A stretch of 64,000 nt of DNA from Eubacteriaceae bacterium (lineage in GTDB: Bacteria > Bacillota > Clostridia > Peptostreptococcales > Anaerovoracaceae), in contig CABIXY010000001.1 of the NCBI GenBank assembly GCA_902362805.1, positions 424,053-488,052 of the forward strand, read 5' to 3'. The position numbers and the translations under genes are program-made. Below the pieces are notes generated by a model. The model ran no database searches and had not been told where the DNA came from. It saw only the letters and a program-made list of their open reading frames with translations. Positions 24,416-33,763 of the stretch are shown here, piece by piece (within the stretch, counting starts at the first letter, position 1; each line of letters begins with the position of its first letter).

Positions 24416-25645
24416 TTATTTCTGATTTTTCTTCAGCCATTCGATGGCGACGTTTGCGTGAATTGCTGATCCATATGGCAGCATTTCTTCGTCGACAAAC
24501 ATATTTGGATTGTGCATCGGAGCGGACTCTTTGCTGCCGACACCTAACCATGCGAACATACCAGGCACTTTTTCAGTCACGTATCCAAAGTCCTCAGTTC
24601 CAGCCATGCACGGCATAACCTTTACCTTGTCTTCTCCCATGACCTCAGAGATAAATGGTTTTAATTCGTCGCAGAGATTGGCGTCGGTATATGTAGATGG
24701 AGTATGGAATGGCAGCATTTCGTAGTCGCCTCTCCACATCTTTACGGTGTGATCCACGATTTCAGGAATTCTCTGCACCAGGTGGTTTGTAACGTCTCTG
24801 TTGAACGTTCTGGCAGCGACCTGCATTTCGGCAGTGTCAGGGATGACGTTAGCAGCAGTGCCGCCGCCGCATTTTCCGGCCGTCAGTGCTACCGTCTCTC
24901 GCGGGTCAATTTCTCTGCAGCTGAGCAGATTCAACGTGGTGTAGAGCTGATTGATAATCATCAGAGGGTCGATGCAGTCCTGCGGCATAGAACTGTGTCC
25001 GCCTTTTCCTTTAATTTTAATCATGAAGGTATCCATGGCGGCAGATGTGATGCCAGGGGTATATCCGACCACGCCTTTTTCTTCGTTGGACATGACATGA
25101 ATGGCAAAAGCAGCGTCTACTTTCGGATTTTCCAAAACACCGTGGTCGACCATGAATTTGGAACCGCAGCCGCACTCTTCGCCGGTCTGGAACATCAGTT
25201 TGACTGTACCGCAGAGCTCATCCTCTCTATCTTTGAGGAGCTGTGCAGCGCCCAGAAGCATAGCGGTATGTGTATCGTGACCGCACATGTGAGCCACGCC
25301 CGGTTTTTCGGAGGCAAAGTCAACGAGACCTTCCGCTTCCTGCATCGGCAGAGCGTCCATGTCTGCACGCAACAAAATACAAGGTTCTCCTTTACCGATG
25401 GTAGCAACTACACCTGTAGAATTTTCCATGTCAGGAAACCCTGCAAAAGTAAATTTCTTTCTCAGATCTGGATCAATTGGTCCGCCGCAAGGCTGGGACT
25501 CGATACCCATCTCGGCTAATCTCTTCTGAACATAAGCGGCAGTTTCCGGCAGATCAAAACCGAATTCCGGTCTTCTGTGAAGATTGTGACGATCCTCTAT
25601 AATCTGATTCTTAATAGCTTGTGAAGCTTCCAATATACTTTTCAT
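24416..25645 (-). CDS. M20D family amidohydrolase/carboxypeptidase, copy 2
   Basis: 409 residues from ATG 25645, chosen because GGAGGAG lies directly upstream; the longer frame to 25669 has no ribosome site. Same motifs as copy 1 (RADMDALPMQEAEG, CGHDTHTAMLLGAAQ, QTGEECGCGSKF) and the same length, with high identity throughout, hence a tandem duplication. It is the promoter-proximal gene of the pair. Confidence 0.87.
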   Translation of the reverse strand: MKSILEASQAIKNQIIEDRHNLHRRPEFGFDLPETAAYVQKRLAEMGIESQPCGGPIDPDLRKKFTFAGFPDMENSTGVVATIGKGEPCILLRADMDALPMQEAEGLVDFASEKPGVAHMCGHDTHTAMLLGAAQLLKDREDELCGTVKLMFQTGEECGCGSKFMVDHGVLENPKVDAAFAIHVMSNEEKGVVGYTPGITSAAMDTFMIKIKGKGGHSSMPQDCIDPLMIINQLYTTLNLLSCREIDPRETVALTAGKCGGGTAANVIPDTAEMQVAARTFNRDVTNHLVQRIPEIVDHTVKMWRGDYEMLPFHTPSTYTDANLCDELKPFISEVMGEDKVKVMPCMAGTEDFGYVTEKVPGMFAWLGVGSKESAPMHNPNMFVDEEMLPYGSAIHANVAIEWLKKNQK

Positions 25646-25739
25646 CTTTCTCCTCCTTAAACCATTCATATTACATGAAATGGCTCATCAATGTGCTCAA
25701 TATTGATCGGGGTTAGGAAGCTCATAGATATTTTTCTGC

Positions 25740-25768
25740 ATTATAGCACACTTTTTTTCGGTCTGCAA
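25740..25768 (-). promoter_or_regulatory. Sigma-A promoter for the M20D pair
   Basis: On the minus strand TTGCAG (25763-25768), 17 nt, TATAAT (25740-25745). Transcription would start near 25733, about 90 nt before the copy 2 start. Confidence 0.65.
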
Positions 25769-25864
25769 GATGCAAAAAAATATTTTCAGAATTTTTCTTT
25801 ACATTTTGCCAAAGAGCGATTAGAATACCTGTTAACGCAGTTTGATGAAGAGGAGGAGAACATA

Positions 25865-27481
25865 ATGAACACAATTTTCTATAACGGAAAGATTTATACG
25901 GAGGACAAAGCGTACCCGCTTTGCAGTGCGCTAGCGGTGAAAAACGGCGTCATTGTGGCACTGGGAGAGGACGAAGAAATACTGAAGATGGCAGAGGCTG
26001 AAACGGAAAAAATAGATCTGGCGGGACGGTTGATGCTGCCCGGATTTGTCGATACCCACCTGCACATGTTGTTCTATGCACAGGAAGCCAGTCTGATCGA
26101 TTTGACGGACTGCAGAAGTTACGACGATGTGAAACGGCTTTGTGCAGAGAAGGTATCCTGGGCAAAAGAAAATGAAAAGTGGGTACAGGGTACGGGATTT
26201 AACCAGGATGACTGGGATGAGAAAACCATTCCGACGAGAAAAGATTTGGATCAGATTGCGGAAGAAGTACCGCTGACCATCCGCAGAACTTGTCATCACA
26301 TTACTGTTTGTAATACCAAGGCTATGGAGATTATGGGACTGATGGGAGAAAAAGAAGACTCTACACAGGTCAATATGGGATTCTATGAAGACGGCAGCCC
26401 AAATGGCATCTTGAAAGAAGACAGTCAGAATGCAGTAACGGATGCGCTTCCATTGCCAAACAAAGAGGAGATCAAAAAGCTGATTCTCTTTGGCTGTAAT
26501 CAGGCGGCCGCACAGGGCATTACAGAACTGCACTCCGACGATTTTCTTTTGATTCCTGGAGAAGCCGGAGAAAGAGTCATGGAGGCCTATCGGGAACTTT
26601 CAGAAGCGGGTCAGCTGCCGATCAGAATTTACCAGCAGTGCATGCTCTGGGGCAAAGAACTGCTGCAGCAATTTATAGACAAGGGCCACAGAACAGGAGA
26701 ATCCTACGGATTTTATAGAGTCGGACCTTTGAAGATCGTAACCGATGGCTCTCTGGGCGCGCATACGGCTTATATGAGAAAGCCTTATGCCAACGATCCG
26801 CAGACAAAGGGAAAGGCGAACTACACAGACGAGCAGTTGTATGAAATGTGTAAACTGGCCCACGACCACGGTATGCAGATTGCCACCCACTGTATCGGGG
26901 ACGGATCGCTGCAGCAGATTTTGGACGCTTACGAAAAAGTGCAGATGGAAAATCCGCGCACGGATTGCCGCCATGGTGTCGTTCACTGCCAGATCATGGA
27001 CGAAGAGCAGCAGGATCAGTTCAGAAAACAAAATCTTCTCGCTTACGTCCAGCCGGTCTTTGTCCGCTATGATATGAATATCGTCGATGACTGTGTGGGA
27101 AGCGAGTTGGCAAAGACCAGCTATAACTGGCGCAGATTTGAAGATTTGGGCGTACATCAGAGCGGCGGCTCTGACTGCCCGGTTGAAAAGTTCGATATCC
27201 TGCCAAACATTGAATACGCAGTAACGCGAACCAACAGAGAACTGCAGAAAGCCTGGTACCCGGAAAATGCGGTGACGTTGGAAGAAGCAGTGAAGCTGTT
27301 CACCTACGAAGGCGCTTATGCGTCCTTTGCTGAAAATGTCAGGGGAAGTATCACTGTTGGAAAATACGCAGATCTGGTTGTCGTCGATAAAGATATCTTT
27401 GAGATTCCGGCCGACGAAATCCATACGGCGGCTGTAGATCTGACTATGGTAGAAGGTAAAATTGCGTACAAGCGTCAATAA
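25865..27481 (+). CDS. Amidohydrolase family protein (YtcJ-like)
   Basis: 538 residues from ATG 25865 with GAGGAGGAG upstream. It has the amidohydrolase metal motif FVDTHLHML at about 62, a later ATHCIGDGSL histidine region, and the C-terminal beta barrel closing sequence (GSITVGKYADLVVVDKD). YtcJ-like proteins hydrolyse amide or related bonds with unknown natural substrates. It diverges from the M20D pair and precedes a transporter, so a shared catabolic role is likely. A shared 5' sequence motif links it to the transporter (see findings). Confidence 0.85.
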   Translation: MNTIFYNGKIYTEDKAYPLCSALAVKNGVIVALGEDEEILKMAEAETEKIDLAGRLMLPGFVDTHLHMLFYAQEASLIDLTDCRSYDDVKRLCAEKVSWAKENEKWVQGTGFNQDDWDEKTIPTRKDLDQIAEEVPLTIRRTCHHITVCNTKAMEIMGLMGEKEDSTQVNMGFYEDGSPNGILKEDSQNAVTDALPLPNKEEIKKLILFGCNQAAAQGITELHSDDFLLIPGEAGERVMEAYRELSEAGQLPIRIYQQCMLWGKELLQQFIDKGHRTGESYGFYRVGPLKIVTDGSLGAHTAYMRKPYANDPQTKGKANYTDEQLYEMCKLAHDHGMQIATHCIGDGSLQQILDAYEKVQMENPRTDCRHGVVHCQIMDEEQQDQFRKQNLLAYVQPVFVRYDMNIVDDCVGSELAKTSYNWRRFEDLGVHQSGGSDCPVEKFDILPNIEYAVTRTNRELQKAWYPENAVTLEEAVKLFTYEGAYASFAENVRGSITVGKYADLVVVDKDIFEIPADEIHTAAVDLTMVEGKIAYKRQ

Positions 27482-27496
27482 AAATTGACAACAAAG

Positions 27497-27533
27497 CACG
27501 GTGTAAATAAAAATTTACACCGTGTATTTTTTT
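27497..27533 (+). terminator. Terminator after YtcJ-like gene
   Basis: A perfect 12-bp stem (CACGGTGTAAAT / ATTTACACCGTG) with an AAAA loop, then TATTTTTTTTT. Confidence 0.9.
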
Positions 27534-27622
27534 TTACAAAATACGTTAATAAAAATTTACAGGCAGTTTTTCAAGTTTTAAGCATATGATGAGAAAGGTG
27601 CATTTTTAGACAATTTCGAAAG

Positions 27623-27639
27623 TTGGCACTACATTTGCA
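27623..27639 (+). promoter_or_regulatory. Sigma-54 (-24/-12) promoter
   Basis: TTGGCAC then TTGCA with the invariant GG (27625-27626) and GC (27637-27638) ten bases apart, matching the sigma-54 consensus. The rest of the 27482-27798 gap holds a terminator, a 9-bp inverted repeat (AAATTTAGA/TCTAAATTT, 27706-27755 region) and a 4-codon ORF at 27780. Confidence 0.7.
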
Positions 27640-27779
27640 TTATATAGGCACGAAAGCTCATAAAAGAAATAATGAAATGTGCTCAACATTCACGGGGTAG
27701 GAAAAAATTTAGAGATGATCAAAAAGGTTTATAGATTGCCTGGAAAAATCTAAATTTGTAAAAGGAGAACTGTAGCAGT

Positions 27780-27794
27780 ATGCTGCAGCACTGA
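27780..27794 (+). CDS. Four-codon upstream ORF (MLQH)
   Basis: ATG CTG CAG CAC TGA, preceded by AAAGGAGA (27761-27768), the only good ribosome site before the transporter. The transporter ATG (27799) lies 4 bases after its stop and has no site of its own. Termination-reinitiation coupling is the natural reading. Confidence 0.4.
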   Translation: MLQH

Positions 27795-27798
27795 AAAC

Positions 27799-29214
27799 AT
27801 GGGAGAAACATTAAACAAGAAAAAAGGTTTCCAAATGCCACACGTTTATGCCATTCTATTTATTATCATGTTACTTGTAACGCTATTATCTTACATAGTT
27901 CCGAATGGCGAATTTGAAAGGACTCTGACTGAATCAGGGTAGACACTCGTTAACACAGACAACTTCCAGTTTATTAAGAACGAAGATCCGATTGGTTTCA
28001 TGGACTTCTTCTCATCCATCTACACTGGCTTCGTAGAAGCTGGCACCATCATGGGTTCCCTGCTGATCTGCTCAGGATCACTGGCAATCCTCAACTACAG
28101 CGGAGCACTGGAATCTGGTATCCGCAAACTGACAGAAGTGACTAACGGAAAAAACGTTATCGCAATCCTGATTTTCTACATCTACTTCGCAGGAATGAAC
28201 ATCATGGGAGCAGGCGAAGGATGCTATCCTTTCTTCCCAATCGTTACTGGAATCGTTATCTCTCTGGGATATGACCGCATCATGGGTATGATGACCATCT
28301 GTTTCGCAGCCACAGCAGGCTTTGCCTGCGGTATGGTAAACCTGTTTACAACAGGTATCTCACAGCAGCTGGTTGGTCTGCCTCTATTCTCTGGTATCGG
28401 TTACCGTGCTGTCGTATTTGCCGTCATGTTCATCATCGGTCTGGTTAGTGCACTGCTCTATGGCAGCAAAATCAGAAAGAATCCAGACAAGAGCTATGTT
28501 GCAGATGAATATAAGGCGCAGTTAGCTGAACAGGCTGAATCAAAAGACGACGAAAAAGAGCAGGTTCCATTTGATGGAAAGAGAAAACTTGCACTGATCA
28601 TCTTTGTAGCAGTCGTGCTCTTCACCGCTTATGGATGTCTGAAGTTAGAATTTGGTCTGGGACAGTTCGCAGCACTTTACGTTGTAATGGCAATTATCCT
28701 GGCCGTGATCTTCAGAATCAATGTCAACCAGTTCTGCCAGCTGTTCACACAGGGCGCATCTCAGGTACTGGGCGCTGCATTTGCTATCGCACTGGCTCGT
28801 TCCGTCATGGTACTGCTCAATCAGGGCAAGATCATGGACACCATCGTATACTACATGGGTAACGGCCTCCAGGGCAAGAGCGCAGTTGTCACATTGCTGC
28901 TGATCTTCCTCTTCGTTACTGCATTTAACTTCTTAGTCGTATCCGGTTCTGGCAAGGCTGTCATGATGATGCCGATCATGAGCCCTCTGGGCAAGATGCT
29001 CGGCATCAACCAGCAGGTAATGGTACTCACTTACCAGCTTGGTGACGGTCTTACGAACATGTTATGGCCGGGCGGCGGCATGGTATGCTGCGCACTGACT
29101 GGCACAAACTACGGCGACTGGCTGAAAGCTTCATGGAAGACTTTCTTGACCATGATCGTTTCCGGATTTGTACTCATCGTCATCGCAAACGCCATCGACT
29201 ACGGACCTTTCTAA
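27799..29214 (+). pseudogene. YfcC-like membrane transporter with in-frame TAG at codon 48
   Basis: The frame from ATG 27799 encodes a 471-codon polytopic membrane protein of the YfcC/C4-dicarboxylate-type family (first helix FQMPHVYAILFIIMLLVTLL; later GEGCYPFFPIVTGIVIS and VVSGSGKAVMMMPIMSPLG). TAG 27940-27942 interrupts it after NGEFERTLTESG; the next residues (TLVNTDNFQF) continue the family pattern. The ATG at 28000 could start a 404-residue product but lacks a ribosome site and would lose the first helix. Probable uptake system for small amino-acid derivatives; either inactivated by a nonsense change or read through. Confidence 0.7.
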
Positions 29215-29242
29215 AAACAAGTTTAATATATCAAAGAAAAGA

Positions 29243-29288
29243 AGGCTGTGCGCATCGGTTTATACTGATGCGCACAGCCTCTTTTTTG
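29243..29288 (+). terminator. Terminator after the transporter
   Basis: A perfect 14-bp stem (AGGCTGTGCGCATC and its complement) with a 10-nt loop, followed by TTTTTT. The stretch 29289-29515 after it holds no gene or recognisable riboswitch. Confidence 0.9.
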
Positions 29289-29515
29289 TTGGTTTTTTAA
29301 ATCTCATCACTAGGAAAAGCACCAGGCAGCACGGTTTTCAGAATCGGCAAAACGTGTTCTCCCAGAAAACTAATGCATCCTTCCGAAACACGTAGCGCAG
29401 AATTGCCACTTCAGAGACAGTCTTTGATTTATGAATTCTTAATACTTTTCGTCTACCCCTTTTTACCAATTTAATGACGGATGGTTCATGATAGAGACTG
29501 AAGGGAGTGATAAAG

Positions 29516-29650
29516 ATGTCAATATCAGTTCACAGATTTGTTTTCCATATATTCATAGCCGTCGGGCTGCCGGCAGTGATTCTCGCCGGAGTATTCTTGT
29601 CAGCCCTGGTGGTTTTATACCCTATTTCAGTCATCATGGGCTGGATTTAA
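29516..29650 (+). CDS. Small membrane protein upstream of kdp
   Basis: 44 residues (MSISVHRFVFHIFIAVGLPA ...), one long hydrophobic helix, with ribosome site GAAGGGAG before ATG 29516. Not recognised. It lies about 100 bp before kdpF. It could be a small regulatory or stabilising membrane peptide, but coding is supported only by the start context and composition. Confidence 0.45.
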   Translation: MSISVHRFVFHIFIAVGLPAVILAGVFLSALVVLYPISVIMGWI

Positions 29651-29671
29651 TCTTTATACAATCTTAATGCA

Positions 29672-29724
29672 GTTGGGAAGTCTTTTAATGCCGTCTTAAA
29701 ACGCAGCGTGTTAGACTCGTAATA
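29672..29724 (+). promoter_or_regulatory. Candidate kdp regulatory region with three direct repeats
   Basis: The sequences CTTAATGCAG, CTTTTAATGCCG and CTTAAAACGCAG recur within 35 bp, followed by TAATAT about 25 bp before the kdpF ribosome site. The arrangement suggests response-regulator (KdpE) half-sites upstream of a promoter; the identity of the binder is inferred. Confidence 0.35.
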
Positions 29725-29748
29725 TGAAAATTAAGGGAGGAAGAACTT

Positions 29749-29838
29749 ATGAACATACTTATTTCTGTGATAGGCACAGCGGCTGCCGTTATGCTTATCT
29801 ACTATTTCGTAATTTTGATGCGAGGTGATAAACAATGA
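29749..29838 (+). CDS. kdpF: KdpF small subunit
   Basis: 29 residues with a single membrane helix (IGTAAAVMLIYYFVILMRG). KdpF stabilises the KdpABC potassium pump. Start ATG 29749 has GGGAGGAAG upstream; its stop overlaps kdpA as ATGA (29835-29838). Size, hydrophobicity and position before kdpA make the call. Confidence 0.8.
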   Translation: MNILISVIGTAAAVMLIYYFVILMRGDKQ

Positions 29839-31655
29839 GTGCTACGGTGATGCAATACATACTATATGTTCTGATACTGGTGGCTTTGGGCATTCCCCTG
29901 GGCACTTACATCGGCAAGGTGATGAATGGGGAGAAGACCCTCCTTTCACCAATTTTGATGCCATGTGAAAATGTGGTATACAAAGTCATGAGAGTCGACA
30001 AGCAAGAGGACATGTCCTGGAAGAAATACGCGGTTAGCGTTTTGGTCTTCTCTGGAATCGGAATTCTCTTCGTATTTTTACTACAGATGCTGCAGGCTTT
30101 CTTGCCGGGAAACCCCCAGGGTCTTGACAACGTGAAATGGGATTTGTCTCTCAATACGGCCATCAGCTTTGTGACAAATACCAACTGGCAGGCCTACAGC
30201 GGGGAATCTACTCTCAGTTACCTGTCACAGGCTTTGGGACTGACAGTACAGAACTTTGTATCCGCCGCTACGGGTATCGCGGTGCTATTCGCTATGATCC
30301 GCGGCTTTACCAAGATCAAGGAAAAAGGTGTCGGCAATTTCTGGGTGGATCTGACCAGAACTGTAATCCACGTACTGATTCCGCTGAATCTGGTCATCGC
30401 CCTGGCTCTGGTAGGCGGCGGTCTCATCCAGAACCTGAAACCGGCGGAGGAAGTCAAGCTGGTAGAGCCCATTGCAGTTACGCAAGAGGGCGAAATCATC
30501 GAAGGTGCGGATATCGACTTGGAGAAAAACGTCGTTACTGTCGATGATAAGGTAGTGAAAGATGCGGAGATAGTTGAGAAAGGCTTTGTACCGATGGGCC
30601 CTGCTGCCAGCCAAGTGGCTATCAAGCAGACGGGCACAAATGGCGGCGGCTATATGGGCGTCAACTCGGCGCATCCCTTGGAAAACCCCAATGCCTTTAC
30701 AAATCTGCTGGAAATGATATCTTTGCTGCTGATTCCTGTGGCTCTGTGCTTTACTTTTGGGCGGAATGTGAAGAACAAAAAGCAGGGCGTGGCAATCTTT
30801 ATGGCGATGTTCTTATGTCTGGCGGTCAGCCTGGCAGTGGTAGGTTATAACGAGCAAATTGCAACACCACAGTTAGCACAGGACGGGGCGGTCAATATCA
30901 GCATGGTGGATCAGGCCGGCGGCAATATGGAAGGCAAAGAAAGCAGATTTGGTATCGCCACCTCTGCGACCTGGGCAACCTTCACAACGGCTGCATCCAA
31001 CGGATCGGTCAACTCCATGCATGACAGCTACACGCCGATGGGCGGCATGATACCGATGCTATTAATGATGCTAGGTGAGGTCATCTTCGGAGGTACAGGC
31101 TGCGGCCTATACGGCATGCTGGCTTTTGCTATCTTGACGGTGTTCATCGCGGGGCTGATGGTGGGCCGTACGCCGGAATTTCTTGGTAAAAAGATTGAAC
31201 CATACGAGATGAAGTGGGCTGTGTTGGTCTGCCTGGCAACACCGATTGCCATTCTCATTGGCAGCGGTCTGGCGGCGGCGGTGCCGGAAGTGGCTGCCAG
31301 CCTCAATAACAGCGGTGCTCACGGCTTATCGGAAGTGCTCTACGCTTACGCTTCGGCAGGAGGAAACAACGGTTCAGCCTTTGCTGGCTTTAACGCCAAT
31401 ACCGTATTCCTCAACGTAACACTTGGTCTGATTATGCTGTTTGTAAGATTTTTACCGATTATCGGAACCCTCGCCATCGCAGGCAGCTTGGGACAGAAGA
31501 AACGGATTGCAGTGACAGCAGGTACGCTGTCCACGACCAACGGAATGTTCGTGTTCCTGCTGATCATGATCGTTCTTCTGGTGGGTGCGTTGAGTTTCTT
31601 CCCAGCTCTTGCATTGGGGCCAATCGCTGAATTTGTCAGCAATGTATTATACTAG
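29835..31655 (+). CDS. kdpA: Potassium-transporting ATPase, K+-channel subunit KdpA
   Basis: 606 residues, longer than the ~560 typical, due to a charged insert at about 200-250 (VTQEGEIIEGADIDLEKNVV). Four selectivity-loop regions are visible: NTNWQAYSGE, GTNGGGYMGVNSAHP, FTTAASNGSVNSM and GGNNGSAFAGFNANT. KdpA is the channel-like subunit that binds K+ with high affinity. First large gene of kdpFABC-DE. Confidence 0.95.
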   Translation: MSATVMQYILYVLILVALGIPLGTYIGKVMNGEKTLLSPILMPCENVVYKVMRVDKQEDMSWKKYAVSVLVFSGIGILFVFLLQMLQAFLPGNPQGLDNVKWDLSLNTAISFVTNTNWQAYSGESTLSYLSQALGLTVQNFVSAATGIAVLFAMIRGFTKIKEKGVGNFWVDLTRTVIHVLIPLNLVIALALVGGGLIQNLKPAEEVKLVEPIAVTQEGEIIEGADIDLEKNVVTVDDKVVKDAEIVEKGFVPMGPAASQVAIKQTGTNGGGYMGVNSAHPLENPNAFTNLLEMISLLLIPVALCFTFGRNVKNKKQGVAIFMAMFLCLAVSLAVVGYNEQIATPQLAQDGAVNISMVDQAGGNMEGKESRFGIATSATWATFTTAASNGSVNSMHDSYTPMGGMIPMLLMMLGEVIFGGTGCGLYGMLAFAILTVFIAGLMVGRTPEFLGKKIEPYEMKWAVLVCLATPIAILIGSGLAAAVPEVAASLNNSGAHGLSEVLYAYASAGGNNGSAFAGFNANTVFLNVTLGLIMLFVRFLPIIGTLAIAGSLGQKKRIAVTAGTLSTTNGMFVFLLIMIVLLVGALSFFPALALGPIAEFVSNVLY

Positions 31656-31668
31656 GAGGTATGCATAG

Positions 31669-33738
31669 ATGACTGAGAAAGTAAAAAGCTCCATGGCAGA
31701 TCAGAAAATTCTGCAGCGAGCTGTTAAAGATTCCTTTATCAAACTGAGTCCGAAGATACAGGCTAAAAATCCTGTCATGCTGCTGGTATATGTTTCTGCG
31801 ATACTGACGACGATTCTTTGGATTGCAGCTCTGGCGGGTGCGAAGGATGCGCCGGCCGGGTATACTCTGGCTATCGCCATTATCCTGTGGTTCACCTGCC
31901 TCTTTGCGAACTTTGCAGAAGCCATTGCAGAAGGTCGGGGCAAGGCACAGGCCGATACACTTCGTGCATCGCGAAGAGATGTAGATGCCAACAAAATTTC
32001 CTCTATCGAGGAAAGAGAGAAAATTACCGTAGTTCCTGCGGCTTCACTGAAAAAGGGAGATCTGGTCATCGTGCAAGCAGGGGAACAGATTCCTGCTGAC
32101 GGCGATGTGGTTTTCGGTGCGTCTTCTGTGGATGAAAGCGCCATCACGGGAGAGTCCGCTCCTGTGATTCGCGAAAGCGGCGGCGACAGAAGCGCGGTGA
32201 CAGGCGGCACCAACGTACTGTCCGATTGGATCATCGTCAGTGTGACCAGTGAACCGGGACAGAGTTTTATGGATAAGATGATCGCCATGGTTGAAGGTGC
32301 GTCCAGAAAGAAGACGCCTAATGAATTGGCTCTGCAGATTTTCTTAGTCGCTTTGTCTATCATATTTATTCTGGTTACACTGTCACTGTACACCTACTCC
32401 CTTTTCTCAGCAAAGCAGGCGGGAATCGACAATCCGATTTCTGTAACAACCTTGGTGGCTTTGCTGGTCTGCCTGGCGCCGACTACCATTGGCGCCCTGC
32501 TCTCAGCCATCGGCATTGCCGGCATGAGCAGACTGAACCGTGCCAACGTCCTGGCTATGAGTGGCCGTGCCATAGAGGCGGCTGGTGATGTGGACATTTT
32601 GATGCTGGATAAGACGGGTACCATTACCCTGGGCAACAGGCAGGCGGACAGCTTTATTCCCGTAGACGGTACGCCGGAAGAAGAACTGGCGGACGCGGCG
32701 CAGTTCTCGTCCCTGCCGGATGAAACGCCGGAGGGCAGGAGCATCGTGGTTTTGGCAAAGGAGAGATTCGGTATCAGAGAGAGAAATCTCAGTGACAAGC
32801 AGTTCACCTTTATTCCGTTCACAGCCAAGACCCGGATGAGCGGTGTGGATTATGACGGTAACGAAATCCGCAAGGGTGCGGCCGACGCCATACGCGATTA
32901 TGTTATCTCGGAGGGCGGCACCTACAGCAGTGAGTGTGAGGATGTGGTCACGAGGATTGCAGAACAGGGCGGAACGCCTCTCGTCGTCGCGAAGAATCAT
33001 AAGATTCTCGGCGTCATCCACCTGAAGGATATCATCAAAAAAGGTGTAAAGGATAAATTCGCAGACCTGCGAAAGATGGGCATCAAGACCATCATGATTA
33101 CAGGAGATAACCCTTTGACTGCGGCTGCCATCGCAGCAGAAGCCGGAGTCGATGACTTCCTTGCAGAGGCAACGCCAGAGAGCAAACTGAACATGATTCG
33201 CGATTATCAGGGCAAAGGCCATCTGGTGGCAATGACCGGCGACGGTACCAACGATGCGCCTGCCTTAGCGCAGGCGGATGTAGCAGTAGCCATGAATACC
33301 GGAACCCAGGCGGCAAAGGAGGCCAGCAACATGGTCGACCTGGACTCCTCGCCCACAAAGCTCATTGATATTGTTCGGATCGGCAAACAGCTTTTAATGA
33401 CGAGAGGCAGTCTGACCACCTTTTCCATTGCCAACGATGTGGCAAAATACTTTGCCATCATTCCGGCCTTGTTCATGGGTCTGTACCCTGGATTGTCGGC
33501 GCTGAACATCATGGACTTGGAATCTCCGCTGAGTGCAGTCCTGGCGGCAATCATCTACAACGCCTTGATCATCATCGCCTTGATCCCCCTGGCACTGAAA
33601 GGCGTCAAATATCGGGAGGTGTCAGCTGGAAAACTGCTCTCGCGAAACCTTCTCATTTACGGCCTTGGAGGTATCGTCGCTCCGTTTGCCTGTATCAAGG
33701 TCATTGACATGCTGCTGGCAGTGTGTGGGTTAATATAA
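31669..33738 (+). CDS. kdpB: Potassium-transporting ATPase, ATP-binding subunit KdpB
   Basis: 689 residues, normal length. P-type ATPase signatures: TGES in the actuator domain, DKTGTIT with the phosphorylated Asp at about 314, and [15 protein letters not shown] in the hinge. KdpB hydrolyses ATP to drive K+ uptake. It follows kdpA by 13 bp with an AGGAGG site. Confidence 0.97.
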   Translation: MTEKVKSSMADQKILQRAVKDSFIKLSPKIQAKNPVMLLVYVSAILTTILWIAALAGAKDAPAGYTLAIAIILWFTCLFANFAEAIAEGRGKAQADTLRASRRDVDANKISSIEEREKITVVPAASLKKGDLVIVQAGEQIPADGDVVFGASSVDESAITGESAPVIRESGGDRSAVTGGTNVLSDWIIVSVTSEPGQSFMDKMIAMVEGASRKKTPNELALQIFLVALSIIFILVTLSLYTYSLFSAKQAGIDNPISVTTLVALLVCLAPTTIGALLSAIGIAGMSRLNRANVLAMSGRAIEAAGDVDILMLDKTGTITLGNRQADSFIPVDGTPEEELADAAQFSSLPDETPEGRSIVVLAKERFGIRERNLSDKQFTFIPFTAKTRMSGVDYDGNEIRKGAADAIRDYVISEGGTYSSECEDVVTRIAEQGGTPLVVAKNHKILGVIHLKDIIKKGVKDKFADLRKMGIKTIMITGDNPLTAAAIAAEAGVDDFLAEATPESKLNMIRDYQGKGHLVAMTGDGTNDAPALAQADVAVAMNTGTQAAKEASNMVDLDSSPTKLIDIVRIGKQLLMTRGSLTTFSIANDVAKYFAIIPALFMGLYPGLSALNIMDLESPLSAVLAAIIYNALIIIALIPLALKGVKYREVSAGKLLSRNLLIYGLGGIVAPFACIKVIDMLLAVCGLI

Positions 33739-33763
33739 ATAATACGACTAGGAGGAATGGAAA

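Noticed and set aside
23088..25519. Plus-strand frames of 224 and 271 codons opposite the M20D genes
   Set aside because: Antisense shadows; the minus-strand products carry complete M20 motifs and ribosome sites.
27940..27942. Pyrrolysine at the TAG codon
   Set aside because: No pyl genes or downstream PYLIS-like context in the window; kept only as an alternative to a nonsense mutation.
29289..29515. c-di-AMP riboswitch upstream of kdp
   Set aside because: Often present in Clostridia, but no matching conserved blocks or paired arms were visible.
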